Both the position numbers and the translations under genes were made by a program. A stretch of 64,000 bases of DNA, taken from Trichococcus collinsii (lineage in GTDB: Bacteria; Bacillota; Bacilli; Lactobacillales; Aerococcaceae). The stretch covers positions 30,719 through 94,718 of the forward strand of contig NZ_FNQH01000007.1 in the NCBI RefSeq assembly GCF_900107505.1, in the 5' to 3' direction. Each line of letters starts with the position of its first letter. The first letter of the stretch is position 1. Below, piece by piece: positions 53,041 through 63,860 of this stretch. Under the pieces are notes generated by a model. The model made no database searches and had not been told where the DNA came from. It saw nothing but the letters and a program-made list of their open reading frames with translations.

Positions 53041-53541
53041 ATGAGTGAAGCTGCTATTGCAAAAAAACAACTGTTGGTTGAAGAACTGACAACAAAAATC
53101 CAAGAATCCGCATCTGTAGTCGTTGTTGATTATTTAGGTCTTACTGTTGAACAGGTGACTGAATTAAGAAAACAATTGCGTGAAGCTGGCGTAGAAATGA
53201 AAGTTATCAAAAACTCTCTAATGATACGTGCTGCTGTCGCTGCAGGTTTGGAAGGAATGGAAAGCATTTTCAAAGGACCTACTGCTGTTGCATTCAGTTC
53301 TGAAGATGTTGTTGCTCCAGCCAAAATTATGGCTGAATTCGCAAAAACTGCTGATAAACTAGAAATCAAAGGTGGTATCGTTGAAGGTAACGTTTCTTCT
53401 AAAGAAGAAATCGAAGCTTTGGCAAAACTACCAAACCGCGAAGGTATGCTTTCTATGTTACTTTCAGTATTACAAGCTCCAGTCCGCAACTTTGCGTTGG
53501 CTATTAAAGCTGTATCCGAGAAAGACGGCGAAGCTGCATAA
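53041..53541 (+). CDS. rplJ: Ribosomal protein uL10
   Basis: A 166-residue stalk protein ([20 protein letters not shown] near the N-terminus, [20 protein letters not shown] later) whose C-terminal helix binds L7/L12 dimers. A GTG at 53029 lies within the GGGGGTG ribosome site, so ATG 53041 is the start. It is controlled by the leader directly upstream. Confidence 0.96.
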   Translation: MSEAAIAKKQLLVEELTTKIQESASVVVVDYLGLTVEQVTELRKQLREAGVEMKVIKNSLMIRAAVAAGLEGMESIFKGPTAVAFSSEDVVAPAKIMAEFAKTADKLEIKGGIVEGNVSSKEEIEALAKLPNREGMLSMLLSVLQAPVRNFALAIKAVSEKDGEAA

Positions 53542-53623
53542 TTTGCAGTTCTGTTGAAAAATGAAACACAAGCTTCCTGTCGGAGGCACAAAAAAACTTA
53601 AACCAAAAACGGAGGAACACAAA

Positions 53624-53989
53624 ATGTCATTAAACATCGAAGCAATCATTGCTGACATCAAAGTAGCAACAGTTTTAGAATTAAACGACTTAGTAAAAGC
53701 TATCGAAGAAGAATTCGGCGTAACAGCTGCAGCTCCAGTAGCAGCAGCAGGTGCAGTAGCGGCAGCTGAAGAAGAGCAAACTGAATTCAACGTTGAATTA
53801 ACTTCAACTGGCGATTCAAAAATCAAAGTAATCAAAGTTGTACGTGAAGCTACAGGCCTAGGCTTGAAAGAAGCTAAAGCTCTAGTTGACGGCGCTCCTG
53901 GCGTTATCAAAGAAGCTGTATCTAAAGAAGATGCTGAAGCATTGAAAGCTCAATTAGAAGAAGTTGGCGCTTCTGTAACAATTAAATAA
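53624..53989 (+). CDS. rplL: Ribosomal protein bL12 (L7/L12)
   Basis: A 121-residue protein: N-terminal dimer helix region, an Ala-rich hinge ([15 protein letters not shown]), and the C-terminal factor-binding domain with [18 protein letters not shown]. The frame opens 63 bases earlier, but ACGGAGGAACACAAA fixes ATG 53624. Confidence 0.97.
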   Translation: MSLNIEAIIADIKVATVLELNDLVKAIEEEFGVTAAAPVAAAGAVAAAEEEQTEFNVELTSTGDSKIKVIKVVREATGLGLKEAKALVDGAPGVIKEAVSKEDAEALKAQLEEVGASVTIK

Positions 53990-54010
53990 TCTTTTTTCAA
54001 AAGATTATTT
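53985..54010 (+). terminator. Hairpin after rplL, first
   Basis: AATAATCTTTT pairs with AAAAGATTATT around a short loop, overlapping the stop codon. Confidence 0.6.
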
Positions 54011-54046
54011 CTACAGAAACACAATTCTTGATTGTGTAAATAGACT

Positions 54047-54077
54047 AGCCAGGATAAGCAATTATCCTGGCTTTTCT
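54047..54077 (+). terminator. Terminator after rplL
   Basis: AGCCAGGATAA, loop GCAA, TTATCCTGGCT, then TTTCTT. A further small hairpin (ACACAAT/ATTGTGT) stands at 54020-54038, so three stems follow rplL in a row. Confidence 0.85.
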
Positions 54078-54124
54078 TATATTTTCCGTGCAGTATCGGA
54101 CTTCCGTCAGAAGGAGTTGGAAAT

Positions 54125-54733
54125 ATGTCAAATCATTACTACACAAAGAACCCTGAAACCGAAAGCAAAGAAACTTCCTGGACGTTCCCTTTGCGGGATC
54201 GTGAATTCCGTTTTATCTCGGACAGCGGCGTCTTCTCCAAAAAAACGGTCGATTTCGGTTCGCGCTTGTTGATCGAAAGCTTCCGCTTGAATGAGGAAGT
54301 GGCCGGGGATATCCTCGATGTCGGCTGCGGTTACGGTCCGATGGGGCTTGCGCTCGCGCATGCTTATCCTGCCAGGTTGGTGGAGATGGTGGACGTAAAC
54401 GAGCGGGCTATGTCTTTGGCACGCAGAAATGCGGAAGCCAACAACATCCGCAATGTGAAAGTCTACGAATCGAATACCTATGACCAAGTACCGGAAGGAA
54501 GGCAATTCGCTGCAATCGTCAGCAATCCGCCGATCCGCGCCGGGAAGCAAGTCGTCCATCGTATCCTGTCGGAAGCACACACGCATCTCTTGCCGGGTGG
54601 CACGCTGACTGTGGTTATCCAAAAGAAGCAAGGCGCGCCGAGTGCTGAACAGAAAATGCTGGATGTCTTCGGGAATGTCGAAGTCATCGCACGCGACAAA
54701 GGATATTGGATCATCCAGTCGGTCAAGGCTTAA
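54125..54733 (+). CDS. Class I SAM-dependent methyltransferase, RsmC-like
   Basis: A 202-residue methyltransferase with the SAM motif ILDVGCGYGPMGLALA and the catalytic SNPPIRAGK typical of RsmC/RlmG-type rRNA guanine-N2 methyltransferases (only the catalytic half). Its place between rplL and rpoB is conserved in Bacillus (ybxB). Target, probably 16S G1207, is inferred from the family. Confidence 0.88.
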   Translation: MSNHYYTKNPETESKETSWTFPLRDREFRFISDSGVFSKKTVDFGSRLLIESFRLNEEVAGDILDVGCGYGPMGLALAHAYPARLVEMVDVNERAMSLARRNAEANNIRNVKVYESNTYDQVPEGRQFAAIVSNPPIRAGKQVVHRILSEAHTHLLPGGTLTVVIQKKQGAPSAEQKMLDVFGNVEVIARDKGYWIIQSVKA

Positions 54734-54772
54734 TGCGCGTCCCGGATCGCTCCGGATACGAGTAGAAGGCTG

Positions 54773-54801
54773 TTGACAAATGAAATCCATGTGTGTAGAA
54801 T
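54773..54801 (+). promoter_or_regulatory. Promoter of rpoB-rpoC
   Basis: TTGACA, a 17-base spacer and TAGAAT; transcription should start near 54808, giving a leader of about 240 bases. Confidence 0.8.
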
Positions 54802-54807
54802 AGTAAG

Positions 54808-55046
54808 GTAATATAGACGCATAAGATAATTCAGAAAACGCGACTGAAATATTGTCCAGACGCGCTTTTCGAGGCAGAAAACAAAAGAAAGAGTAATTTT
54901 CTCAGAAATTGCAACCTTCTTTTGGTTTTTTTTGCCAAAAAAACGTTGCGGAATGTATATGTAACAAAAACGTAACACTTGTTGCGAAAACGCAACATAA
55001 GAGTGTGTTGTCGCTAAATGTCTAAATTTAAGTAGGGGTGAAGAAG
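54808..55046 (+). ncRNA. Long rpoB leader, possibly the Lacto-rpoB RNA motif
   Basis: The leader has several stems: AAACGCG with CGCGCTTT (54837-54871), a GCAAC/GTTGC long-range pair around a T8 run, and TGTTGCG-AAAA-CGCAACA (54980-54997). Lactic acid bacteria have a described structured RNA upstream of rpoB (Lacto-rpoB); position fits, but I cannot confirm the match by eye. Confidence 0.4.
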
Positions 55047-58000
55047 TTGTTAGGGCATAATGAAAAATTCGGGAAACAACGTACCCGCAGAAGTTATTCG
55101 CGTATCAGTGAAGTGTTAGAGCTTCCTAACCTGATTGAGATTCAATCGGATTCTTATGAATGGTTCCTGGAAACTGGGATCAAAGAGATGTTCAAGGACA
55201 TCACGCCGATCGAAGATCACACAGGGAACTTAGCATTGGAATTTGTCGACTATGAATTCCATGATCCAAAATACACTGTTTCAGAAGCACGTGCACATGA
55301 TGCCAACTACTCGGCACCGATTTATGTAAAACTGCGTTTGATCAACAAAGAAACAGGCGAAATCAAAGACCAGGAAGTTTTCTTCGGTGACTTCCCATTA
55401 ATGACAGACATGGGTACCTTCATCATCAACGGAGCGGAACGTGTTATCGTCTCCCAATTGGTTCGTTCTCCGGGTGTGTATTTCCATAACAAGATGGACA
55501 AAAACGGAAAAGAAAGCTTCGGAAACACATTGATTCCTAACCGTGGCGCATGGTTGGAATATGAAACAGATGCGAAAGACATCTCTTACGTCCGTATCGA
55601 TCGCACCAGAAAAATCCCGTTGACCGTATTGGTCCGCGCATTGGGATTCGGTTCGGATGATCAGATTCTTGAAATCTTCGGCGACCACGAAAGCTTACGT
55701 TTGACTATGGAAAAAGACGTGCATAAAAACGCATCGGACTCCAGAACAGAAGAAGCGTTGAAAGACGTCTACGAGAGACTTCGTCCAGGTGAACCGAAAA
55801 CGGCCGACAGCTCACGTAACTTGCTGAATGCCCGTTTCTTCGATCCAAGAAGATATGATATGGCTCCTGTTGGACGCTATAAAGTAAATAAAAAATTGAA
55901 TGTCAAAACACGCTTGTACAACCAGATATTGGCTGAAACATTGGTCGATCCTGAAACAGGTGAAATCATCGCAGAAAAAGGGACTGAATTGGACCGCGGC
56001 ATGATGGAACGCTTAACGCCTTATTTGGACAATGGCTTGAACCAAGTGACATTGTATCCTTCTGACGATGGCGTTGTGACTGATCCTGTTGTTATGCAAG
56101 TAGTGAAAGTCTACTCTAAGAAAGACCCTGAAAAAGTCATCAACATCATCGGAAATTCCGAAATTGCTGACGATATCAAACATCTGACGACTGCCGACAT
56201 CTTTGCTTCCATGAACTACTTCTTCAACCTTACTGAAGGATTGGGAACAACGGACGACATCGACCACTTGGGGAACAGACGTATCCGTTCAGTCGGAGAG
56301 TTGTTGCAGAACCAATTCCGTATCGGTTTATCACGGATGGAGCGTGTCGTGCGCGAAAGAATGTCCATCCAGGATGTTTCTACCGTAACGCCGCAACAAT
56401 TGATCAACATCCGCCCTGTAGTGGCTGCAATCAAAGAATTCTTTGGTTCATCCCAATTGTCACAGTTCATGGACCAAACGAATCCATTGGGCGAATTGAC
56501 GCACAAACGTCGTCTTTCTGCCTTAGGACCCGGCGGTTTGACGAGAGACCGTGCCGGATATGAAGTCCGAGATGTTCACTATTCCCATTATGGCCGTATG
56601 TGTCCAATCGAAACGCCTGAGGGCCCGAATATCGGACTGATCAATAGCTTGTCCAGTTATGCAAAAATCAACAAATATGGCTTCATTGAAACGCCATACC
56701 GTCGTGTCGACTGGAACACGCACAAAGTTACTAATATCATCGACTACTTGACCGCTGACGAAGAAGATAACTTCACTGTTGCACAAGCTAACTCGGTCCT
56801 ATTGGAAGATGGAAGCTTCGCAAACAATATCGTCATGGCCCGTTATATCCATGACAACTTGGAAGTTCCGATCGAACGCGTCGATTACATGGACGTTTCT
56901 CCAAAACAAGTAGTTGCTGTAGCGACAGCCTGCATTCCGTTCTTGGAAAACGATGACTCCAACCGTGCTTTGATGGGTGCCAACATGCAACGTCAAGCTG
57001 TGCCGTTGATCAACCCGCAAGCACCGTTTGTCGGTACCGGGATGGAATACAAAGCCGCTCATGACTCAGGTGCAGCTCTGTTGTGCCAGAATGATGGTGT
57101 GGTTGAATACGTGGATGCCAAAGAAATCCGTGTCCGTCGTGACAATGGTGCTTTGGATAAATACGAAATCATCAAGTTCCAACGTTCCAACTCAGGAACT
57201 TGCTATAACCAACGTCCAATCGTAGCTTTAGGCGACCGTGTCGATGTCGGCGAGACATTAGCGGATGGCCCGTCTATGGAAAAGGGCGAAATGGCTCTTG
57301 GACAGAACGTTTTGGTTGCCTTCATGACTTGGGAAGGTTACAACTACGAGGATGCTGTTATCATGAACGAACGTCTTGTGCGTGATGATGTGTACACTTC
57401 TATCCATATCGAAGAATACGAATCAGAAGCACGTGATACGAAACTTGGACCTGAAGAAATCACCCGCGAATTGCCTAACGTCGGCGAAGATGCTTTGAAA
57501 GATCTTGACGAGCGCGGCATCATCCGCATCGGTGCGGAAGTCAAAGACGGAGATATTCTGGTCGGTAAAGTCACTCCTAAAGGGATGACGGAACTGTCAG
57601 CTGAAGAACGTCTGTTGCACGCCATCTTCGGTGAAAAAGCCCGCGAAGTGCGCGATACATCGTTACGTGTTCCTCACGGCGGCGGCGGTATCGTCCACGA
57701 TGTGAAGATCTTTACTCGTGAAGCAGGGGACGAATTGTCACCTGGCGTGAATCTGTTGGTGCGTGTCTATATCGTTCAAAAACGTAAGATCAACGAAGGG
57801 GATAAAATGGCCGGACGTCATGGTAACAAAGGGGTTGTATCCCGTATCATGCCTGAAGAAGATATGCCATATATGCCAGACGGCACTCCTGTTGACATCA
57901 TGTTGAACCCTCTTGGGGTACCATCGCGTATGAACATCGGACAAGTATTGGAACTTCACTTAGGCATGGCTGCCCGTTCGTTAGGCATCTACGTCGCATC

Positions 58001-58574
58001 TCCAGTATTTGATGGAGCGGATGAAGATGACGTTTGGGGTACAGTGGCTGAAGCCGGTATGGCGAACGATGCCAAGACGATCCTTTATGATGGCCGTACA
58101 GGTCAACCATTCGATAACCGTGTATCTGTCGGCGTCATGTACTATCTGAAACTGTCCCACATGGTTGATGATAAATTGCATGCTCGTTCAACTGGACCAT
58201 ACTCTTTAGTTACGCAACAGCCGTTGGGTGGTAAAGCTCAGTTCGGTGGACAACGTTTCGGAGAGATGGAAGTTTGGGCACTGGAAGCTTATGGTGCTGC
58301 CTATACATTGCAAGAAATCTTGACATACAAATCAGATGATGTTGTCGGTCGTGTGAAAACATACGAAGCGATCGTCAAAGGCGAAACAATTCCTCGTCCA
58401 GGTGTACCTGAATCATTCCGCGTATTGGTGAAAGAATTGCAAGCACTCGGATTGGATATGAAAGTGCTTGATGAAGCAGAAGAAGAAATCGAATTACGCG
58501 ACATGGATGAAGAAGACGATGTTGTGAATATGGAAAGATTAAATAAACAATCTGAAGCAATGAAGAGAGACTAA
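55047..58574 (+). CDS. rpoB: RNA polymerase subunit beta
   Basis: A protein of about 1175 residues covering all RpoB regions, from [17 protein letters not shown] at the N-terminus to [10 protein letters not shown] at the C-terminus. The rifampicin region reads [20 protein letters not shown] followed by [11 protein letters not shown], without a known resistance change. The frame opens at GTG 55038, but that codon is part of the AGGGGTG ribosome site; TTG at 55047, giving [11 protein letters not shown], matches related proteins in length. Confidence 0.97.
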   Translation: MLGHNEKFGKQRTRRSYSRISEVLELPNLIEIQSDSYEWFLETGIKEMFKDITPIEDHTGNLALEFVDYEFHDPKYTVSEARAHDANYSAPIYVKLRLINKETGEIKDQEVFFGDFPLMTDMGTFIINGAERVIVSQLVRSPGVYFHNKMDKNGKESFGNTLIPNRGAWLEYETDAKDISYVRIDRTRKIPLTVLVRALGFGSDDQILEIFGDHESLRLTMEKDVHKNASDSRTEEALKDVYERLRPGEPKTADSSRNLLNARFFDPRRYDMAPVGRYKVNKKLNVKTRLYNQILAETLVDPETGEIIAEKGTELDRGMMERLTPYLDNGLNQVTLYPSDDGVVTDPVVMQVVKVYSKKDPEKVINIIGNSEIADDIKHLTTADIFASMNYFFNLTEGLGTTDDIDHLGNRRIRSVGELLQNQFRIGLSRMERVVRERMSIQDVSTVTPQQLINIRPVVAAIKEFFGSSQLSQFMDQTNPLGELTHKRRLSALGPGGLTRDRAGYEVRDVHYSHYGRMCPIETPEGPNIGLINSLSSYAKINKYGFIETPYRRVDWNTHKVTNIIDYLTADEEDNFTVAQANSVLLEDGSFANNIVMARYIHDNLEVPIERVDYMDVSPKQVVAVATACIPFLENDDSNRALMGANMQRQAVPLINPQAPFVGTGMEYKAAHDSGAALLCQNDGVVEYVDAKEIRVRRDNGALDKYEIIKFQRSNSGTCYNQRPIVALGDRVDVGETLADGPSMEKGEMALGQNVLVAFMTWEGYNYEDAVIMNERLVRDDVYTSIHIEEYESEARDTKLGPEEITRELPNVGEDALKDLDERGIIRIGAEVKDGDILVGKVTPKGMTELSAEERLLHAIFGEKAREVRDTSLRVPHGGGGIVHDVKIFTREAGDELSPGVNLLVRVYIVQKRKINEGDKMAGRHGNKGVVSRIMPEEDMPYMPDGTPVDIMLNPLGVPSRMNIGQVLELHLGMAARSLGIYVASPVFDGADEDDVWGTVAEAGMANDAKTILYDGRTGQPFDNRVSVGVMYYLKLSHMVDDKLHARSTGPYSLVTQQPLGGKAQFGGQRFGEMEVWALEAYGAAYTLQEILTYKSDDVVGRVKTYEAIVKGETIPRPGVPESFRVLVKELQALGLDMKVLDEAEEEIELRDMDEEDDVVNMERLNKQSEAMKRD

Positions 58575-58693
58575 TTCGTGTTCCCGGACGCTGCTGAGGC
58601 GTTCGGGTGCATGTTTGATCAAAGCGCATTGCCTCACGAGAAACGCAGATAGAGCATTTTGGGCAGCTCAAAGAATAAAGGGAGGTTGGCCCC

Positions 58694-61600
58694 TTGATAG
58701 ACGTTAATAAATTTGAAAGTATGCAAATCTCTTTGGCTTCTCCTGATAAGATCCGTAGCTGGTCTTACGGGGAAGTTAAAAAACCAGAAACAATCAACTA
58801 CAGAACACTGAAACCTGAAAAAGAAGGTTTGTTCTGTGAGAGAATTTTTGGACCGCAAAAGGACTGGAAATGTTCATGTGGTAAATACAATGGTATCCGT
58901 TACAAAGGGATCGTTTGCGATCGCTGTGGCGTTGAAGTAACCCGCGCTAAGGTCCGTCGTGAAAGAATGGGCCATATCGAATTGGCTGCTCCTGTAACCC
59001 ATGTATGGTACTTCAAAGGGATTCCTAGCCGTATGGGGCTTGTATTGGATATGAGTCCGCGCGCGTTGGAAGAAATCATTTACTTCGCTTCATACGTTGT
59101 CATCGAACCAGGTGACACTGTGTTGGAATCGAAACAGTTGCTGACGGAAAGAGAATACCGTGACAAACGGGCGCAATTCGGAAATAGTTTCCATGCGGCC
59201 ATGGGTGCGGAAGCCATCAAGCAATTGCTTGATCGCGTCGATGTCGATACTGAATGTGAACAATTAAAAGAAGACTTGAAATCCGCGACTGGACAAAAAC
59301 GTACGCGTGCAATCCGTCGTTTGGACATCCTGGATGCTTTCCGTTCTTCAGGAAATAAACCTAGCTGGATGATCATGGATGTAATCCCGGTTATCCCTCC
59401 AGATTTGCGTCCGATGGTGCAATTGGAAGGCGGACGTTTCGCTACGAGTGACTTGAACGATCTGTATCGTCGCGTCATCAACCGTAACAATCGTTTGAAA
59501 CGCTTATTGGATCTAAACGCACCAAACATCATCGTCCAAAATGAAAAACGCATGCTTCAGGAAGCTGTCGATGCTTTGATCGATAATGGTCGTCGTGGCC
59601 GTCCTGTAACAGGACCAGGTAACCGTCCGTTGAAATCACTTTCTCATATGTTGAAAGGGAAACAAGGTCGTTTCCGTCAAAACTTACTGGGTAAACGTGT
59701 CGACTATTCCGGTCGTTCCGTAATCGTTGTTGGACCATTCCTAAAAATGTACCAATGCGGATTGCCGAAAGAAATGGCCATTGAATTATTCAAGCCGTTT
59801 TTGATGAAAGAATTAGTAGGCCGCGATATCGCAAGCAACATCAAAAATGCAAAACGTAAAATTGATCGTATGGACGACGATGTCTGGGATGTATTGGAAG
59901 ATGTCATCAGAGAACATCCCGTATTGTTGAACCGCGCACCGACGCTTCACCGTTTGGGTATCCAAGCGTTTGAACCGGTTCTGGTCGAAGGTAAAGCAAT
60001 CCGTCTTCACCCGTTGGTATGTGAAGCCTACAACGCCGATTTCGATGGTGACCAAATGGCCGTCCACGTACCGCTAGGCGAAGAAGCGCAAGCAGAAGCC
60101 CGTCTATTGATGCTGGCTGCACAGAACATCTTGAATCCAAAAGATGGTAAACCAGTCGTAACACCATCCCAGGATATGGTCTTGGGTAACTATTACCTGA
60201 CTCTGGAAGAAATAAATAAAGTCGGCGAAGGAATGATCTTCTCCAATGCGGAAGAAGCTGGCCTGGCTTATGAAGGTGGCTTTGTCCATCTGCATACAAG
60301 AGTAGCGATCAGCACGAATTCGTTGCCTAAGAAACCATGGACAGAATGGCAAAGAGGCCGTCTGTTGGTAACGACAGTCGGTAAGATCTTCTTCAACGAA
60401 ATCATGCCTGATGAATTCCCGTACCTGAATGAACCGACTCAATTCAACTTGGATGTTGCGACTCCGGATAAATATTTTGCCGAACCCGGCGAAGATATTC
60501 CGGCGTTCATCAAAAAACAAGAAATTGTCGGACCGTTCAAGAAGAAATATCTTGGGAACATCATTGCTGCAGTATTCAAGAAGTTCCAAGTAACGGAAAC
60601 TTCGAAGATGCTGGACAAAATGAAGGACCTGGGTTACAAAATCTCGACTCGTGCAGGTATCACTGTAGGGATCGCCGATATCTTGGTATTGGAATCCAAA
60701 GCGGAAATCCTGGAAAGAGCCCACAAAAAAGTTGATAACATCATGAAACAATTCCGTCGTGGTCTGATCACTGATGATGAAAGATACACCAGCGTCATCA
60801 TGACTTGGAACATGGCTAAGGACGAAATCCAAATCGAACTGATGAAGACATTGGGACAAGAAAACCCGATCTTCATGATGAGTGATTCCGGAGCCCGTGG
60901 TAACATCTCCAACTTTACCCAGTTGGCAGGTATGCGTGGTTTGATGGCTGCTCCAAACGGTAAGATCATGGAATTGCCGATCACTTCGAACTTCCGTGAA
61001 GGACTAAGTGTTTTGGAAATGTTTATCTCTACCCATGGAGCTCGTAAAGGGATGACCGATACAGCCTTGAAGACAGCCGATTCAGGTTACCTGACACGTC
61101 GTTTGGTTGACGTGGCGCAAGATGTCATCATCCGTGAAGACGATTGCGGAACCGATCGTGGTCTGATAGTCCGTTCCATCCGAGAAGGCAATGAAGTCAT
61201 TGAAGACTTGGAAGAGCGTCTGATTGGCCGTTATGCTCAAAAAACAGTTATCCATCCTGGGAACGGCAACGTTCTTGCAGTGCATAACCAATTAATCACA
61301 GAAGATATGGCGAAAGAAATCATTGATGCCGGTATCGAAGAAGTGACGATCCGTTCCGTGTTCACTTGCCACACTAGACACGGCGTCTGCAAACGTTGCT
61401 ACGGCCGCAACTTGGCTACTGGTTCAAATGTTGAAGTTGGTGAAGCAGTCGGTACGATCGCTGCCCAATCCATCGGGGAACCAGGTACTCAATTGACCAT
61501 GCGTACATTCCATACGGGTGGGGTTGCCGGAGACGATATCACACAAGGTTTGCCGCGTATCCAAGAAATCTTTGAAGCGCGTAATCCGAAAGGGCAAGCG

Positions 61601-62338
61601 ATCATCACAGAAGTTACCGGGGAAGTTGTCTCCATCGATGAAAGTGCGTCCGATCGTTCCAAAGAAGTAACAGTCAAAGGTATCACGGATACAAGAACGT
61701 ATACCATCCCTTACACTGCACGTACGAAAGTGGCTGAAGGCGACATCGTTCACCGTGGTGATCCATTGACTGAAGGATCCATCGAACCTAAGAGCTTGCT
61801 ACGCGTCCGCGATGTACTGTCTGTTGAGACTTACTTGTTGCGCGAAGTTCAGAAAGTATACCGTATGCAAGGGGTAGAAATCGGCGACAAGCATATCGAA
61901 GTTATGGTCCGTCAAATGTTGCGTAAAGTCCGCGTTATGGATCCGGGTTCAACAGATATCTTGCCAGGTACACTGATGGATATCTCAGATTTCGAAGACC
62001 GTAACCGTTCTGTCATCAACGCTGGGGAAGTTCCAGCAACAGCCCGTCCAGTCTTGTTGGGTATCACAAAAGCGTCCTTGGAAACAAACAGCTTCTTGTC
62101 TGCTGCTTCCTTCCAAGAAACGACTCGTGTCCTGACGGATGCTGCGATCCGCGGCAAGAAAGACTCCTTATTGGGTCTTAAAGAGAATGTTATCATCGGT
62201 AAGATCATTCCTGCTGGTACAGGTATGGCCCGCTACCGTAAGATGGAGCCGAAAGCCGTCGAAGCTGAAAGTGAGAGCGTCTATAGCATCACTGATACAG
62301 CAGAAACAGGTTCTAACCTATCTGATTACAGAGGATAA
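58694..62338 (+). CDS. rpoC: RNA polymerase subunit beta prime
   Basis: 1214 residues. The first zinc site is Cys60, Cys62, Cys75 and Cys78; the active-site [12 protein letters not shown] holds Asp449, Asp451 and Asp453 for magnesium; the second zinc region reads [13 protein letters not shown]. The start is TTG with GGGAGG eight bases before it. It follows rpoB by about 120 bases and ends in a strong terminator. Confidence 0.98.
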   Translation: MIDVNKFESMQISLASPDKIRSWSYGEVKKPETINYRTLKPEKEGLFCERIFGPQKDWKCSCGKYNGIRYKGIVCDRCGVEVTRAKVRRERMGHIELAAPVTHVWYFKGIPSRMGLVLDMSPRALEEIIYFASYVVIEPGDTVLESKQLLTEREYRDKRAQFGNSFHAAMGAEAIKQLLDRVDVDTECEQLKEDLKSATGQKRTRAIRRLDILDAFRSSGNKPSWMIMDVIPVIPPDLRPMVQLEGGRFATSDLNDLYRRVINRNNRLKRLLDLNAPNIIVQNEKRMLQEAVDALIDNGRRGRPVTGPGNRPLKSLSHMLKGKQGRFRQNLLGKRVDYSGRSVIVVGPFLKMYQCGLPKEMAIELFKPFLMKELVGRDIASNIKNAKRKIDRMDDDVWDVLEDVIREHPVLLNRAPTLHRLGIQAFEPVLVEGKAIRLHPLVCEAYNADFDGDQMAVHVPLGEEAQAEARLLMLAAQNILNPKDGKPVVTPSQDMVLGNYYLTLEEINKVGEGMIFSNAEEAGLAYEGGFVHLHTRVAISTNSLPKKPWTEWQRGRLLVTTVGKIFFNEIMPDEFPYLNEPTQFNLDVATPDKYFAEPGEDIPAFIKKQEIVGPFKKKYLGNIIAAVFKKFQVTETSKMLDKMKDLGYKISTRAGITVGIADILVLESKAEILERAHKKVDNIMKQFRRGLITDDERYTSVIMTWNMAKDEIQIELMKTLGQENPIFMMSDSGARGNISNFTQLAGMRGLMAAPNGKIMELPITSNFREGLSVLEMFISTHGARKGMTDTALKTADSGYLTRRLVDVAQDVIIREDDCGTDRGLIVRSIREGNEVIEDLEERLIGRYAQKTVIHPGNGNVLAVHNQLITEDMAKEIIDAGIEEVTIRSVFTCHTRHGVCKRCYGRNLATGSNVEVGEAVGTIAAQSIGEPGTQLTMRTFHTGGVAGDDITQGLPRIQEIFEARNPKGQAIITEVTGEVVSIDESASDRSKEVTVKGITDTRTYTIPYTARTKVAEGDIVHRGDPLTEGSIEPKSLLRVRDVLSVETYLLREVQKVYRMQGVEIGDKHIEVMVRQMLRKVRVMDPGSTDILPGTLMDISDFEDRNRSVINAGEVPATARPVLLGITKASLETNSFLSAASFQETTRVLTDAAIRGKKDSLLGLKENVIIGKIIPAGTGMARYRKMEPKAVEAESESVYSITDTAETGSNLSDYRG

Positions 62339-62382
62339 AAAAAACGTCTTGGAAAAGCAAATTGCTTTTCCAGGACGTTTTT
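62337..62382 (+). terminator. Terminator after rpoC
   Basis: AAAAACGTCTTGGAAAAGCAA pairs with its complement ending GGACGTTTTTTT; a very stable stem with T7. Confidence 0.92.
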
Positions 62383-62434
62383 TTGCTGTTCGGTGGTATG
62401 ATTTTCCAGTCTGGGATTCGAATTTGGTGGCGCA

Positions 62435-62566
62435 ATTCCCCGCGAAAATGGGTTTGGCGGAGAATATCATGTTGTCCACGGACGATTTTCCCCGCCGATG
62501 TGGTTTTGGCGGTTTTTCTGACTATTATTTGAACTAATTTTCCTCGTCAAAATGGTTTTGACGGGT
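62435..62566. repeat. Three tandem degenerate hairpin units
   Basis: Three related units start at about 62435, 62486 and 62538, spaced 51-52 bases. Each has T/C-rich TTTTCCCCG, a short centre with ATGG or ATGTGG, then TTTGGCGG or TTTTGACGG, and can fold on itself. The last (CGTCAAAA-TGG-TTTTGACG) is a perfect hairpin. They lie between rpoC and the convergent prepilin peptidase gene and may help end its transcription. Confidence 0.4.
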
Positions 62567-62611
62567 TATTTCTATGCATAAATTCAATTCCTATATGGAA
62601 TCAAAGAGGCA

Positions 62612-63349
62612 TTAATGGATCAAAAGCACTTGCGCAAAGTGCACAACGACAGCAGCAGCGGCTAGGAAGGGCCCGAAAGGCACTCTGCGCTGCAAGGAGC
62701 TGCCTTTCGTCATGTGAGTGTGCAGAAAATAGGAACCCGCGGAGAAACTGGCCAACAGGATGATGAACAAGGTGGGCTCCAACCCGAAAGTGAAGCTCAA
62801 GATCGAAAGCAGTTTAACATCGCCGCCCCCGATCCCGTCAGGAAGAGCGAGACATGTGAAAAACAACAAGGAAAAAATCACAAAGAAACTGATGAAGGCT
62901 GCCGACCAATCCGCAACCGGAAGCACGGCTTGGCGAAACACGACACCAAACAACAATAAGAGCTGGAAGCGATCGGGAATCAACAGATAGAGATAATCGG
63001 CAATCGATATGACCAGCAACAGAGAGAATACAGAGGCGAGAGCGACCAACTGCAATACGTCTGTTGCGTAGAAATAATAGAGCAGACATGCCAAGAAGCC
63101 GGAGATGATTTCTGAAGTGAAATACAGCGCGTCTATTTTTGTTGTGCAGTACGCACATTTCCCGCGGTGGCATACATAAGAAAAAATTGGAAAAAGATCT
63201 TTGGTCTGCAGAGTGTGCTGACAAGCGACGCAGTGTGATCGTTTAGTGGTGAAGTTTTCTTTGATGGGAATACGCGTTCCCAGGACAGTGAAGAAGGATC
63301 CGAAAATGGATCCGAAATAAAAGATGGATACATAAGCAATGATGGTCAA
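62612..63349 (-). CDS. comC: Type IV prepilin peptidase (A24), ComC/PilD type
   Basis: A 245-residue membrane aspartic protease and methylase that cleaves type IV pilin-like proteins, such as the competence pseudopilins. The N-terminal cytoplasmic domain has CxxC pairs (Cys40/43 and Cys65/68); the catalytic Asp118 (SIADYLYLLIPD) and Asp177 (GGGDVKL) follow, with about seven helices. The start is TTG after AAGGAGGAATTG. It lies between rpoC and the rRNA promoters. With RadA and the SigH/ComX-like factor, it suggests a competence apparatus, whose other genes are not in the window. Confidence 0.9.
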   Translation of the reverse strand: MTIIAYVSIFYFGSIFGSFFTVLGTRIPIKENFTTKRSHCVACQHTLQTKDLFPIFSYVCHRGKCAYCTTKIDALYFTSEIISGFLACLLYYFYATDVLQLVALASVFSLLLVISIADYLYLLIPDRFQLLLLFGVVFRQAVLPVADWSAAFISFFVIFSLLFFTCLALPDGIGGGDVKLLSILSFTFGLEPTLFIILLASFSAGSYFLHTHMTKGSSLQRRVPFGPFLAAAAVVVHFAQVLLIH

Positions 63350-63469
63350 AACAATTCCTCCTTGACGAACAAACTGACTATAATATCCGCAACTATTCTG
63401 TGGAATCTTTTTGTCTGCGGTTTCGGGAAAAATTGGCAGCCCATTGTTAAAAAATATTCCTTTTTATTG

Positions 63470-63498
63470 TTGACAGAGCGTCTGTCGGATGGTAGACT
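63470..63498 (+). promoter_or_regulatory. rRNA promoter P1
   Basis: TTGACA, a 17-base spacer and TAGACT, about 390 bases before the 16S gene. Confidence 0.75.
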
Positions 63499-63543
63499 GT
63501 TTAAGTTGTCAAATTAATCTTTTGTCCCGATGGAAAATAGTTG

Positions 63544-63572
63544 TTGACAGATGATTCTAGATTTGATAATAT
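63544..63572 (+). promoter_or_regulatory. rRNA promoter P2
   Basis: TTGACA, a 17-base spacer and TAATAT. Confidence 0.7.
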
Positions 63573-63636
63573 ATAAGAGTTGCTACTGCAGTTCGAAAAT
63601 GTTTGAAATATCGTCAAAAAATATTTCGAAAAGACG

Positions 63637-63665
63637 TTGACAACGAACTGGTCAAGTGGTATTAT
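63637..63665 (+). promoter_or_regulatory. rRNA promoter P3
   Basis: TTGACA, a 17-base spacer and TATTAT. The three promoters are 74 and 93 bases apart, the tandem arrangement usual for rRNA operons. Confidence 0.75.
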
Positions 63666-63674
63666 AAATAAGCA

Positions 63675-63691
63675 ATCACGTAACACGTGAT
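63675..63691. promoter_or_regulatory. Palindrome at the start site of rRNA promoter P3
   Basis: ATCACGT, AAC, ACGTGAT: perfect 7-base arms, beginning about three bases after the expected start of transcription. Confidence 0.5.
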
Positions 63692-63860
63692 ACACGATTG
63701 ACCTTTGAAAACTGAATAAAGAATGAACGAACCAAATGTGCAAGGAGCTTAGACTTAGGTCGAAGCAAACGAAGACGATACTTTGTATCGCAAACATAAA
63801 GTCAGCAAAAAATTAAGAGCAATCAGCTTAACGTGTAGGATTTCTGTACAAGAGTCCACA

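Noticed and set aside
63721..63860. Possible small gene in the rRNA leader
   Set aside because: Short frames have no ribosome site; the sequence is the usual rRNA leader with the TTTGAAAACTGAATAAAG motif.
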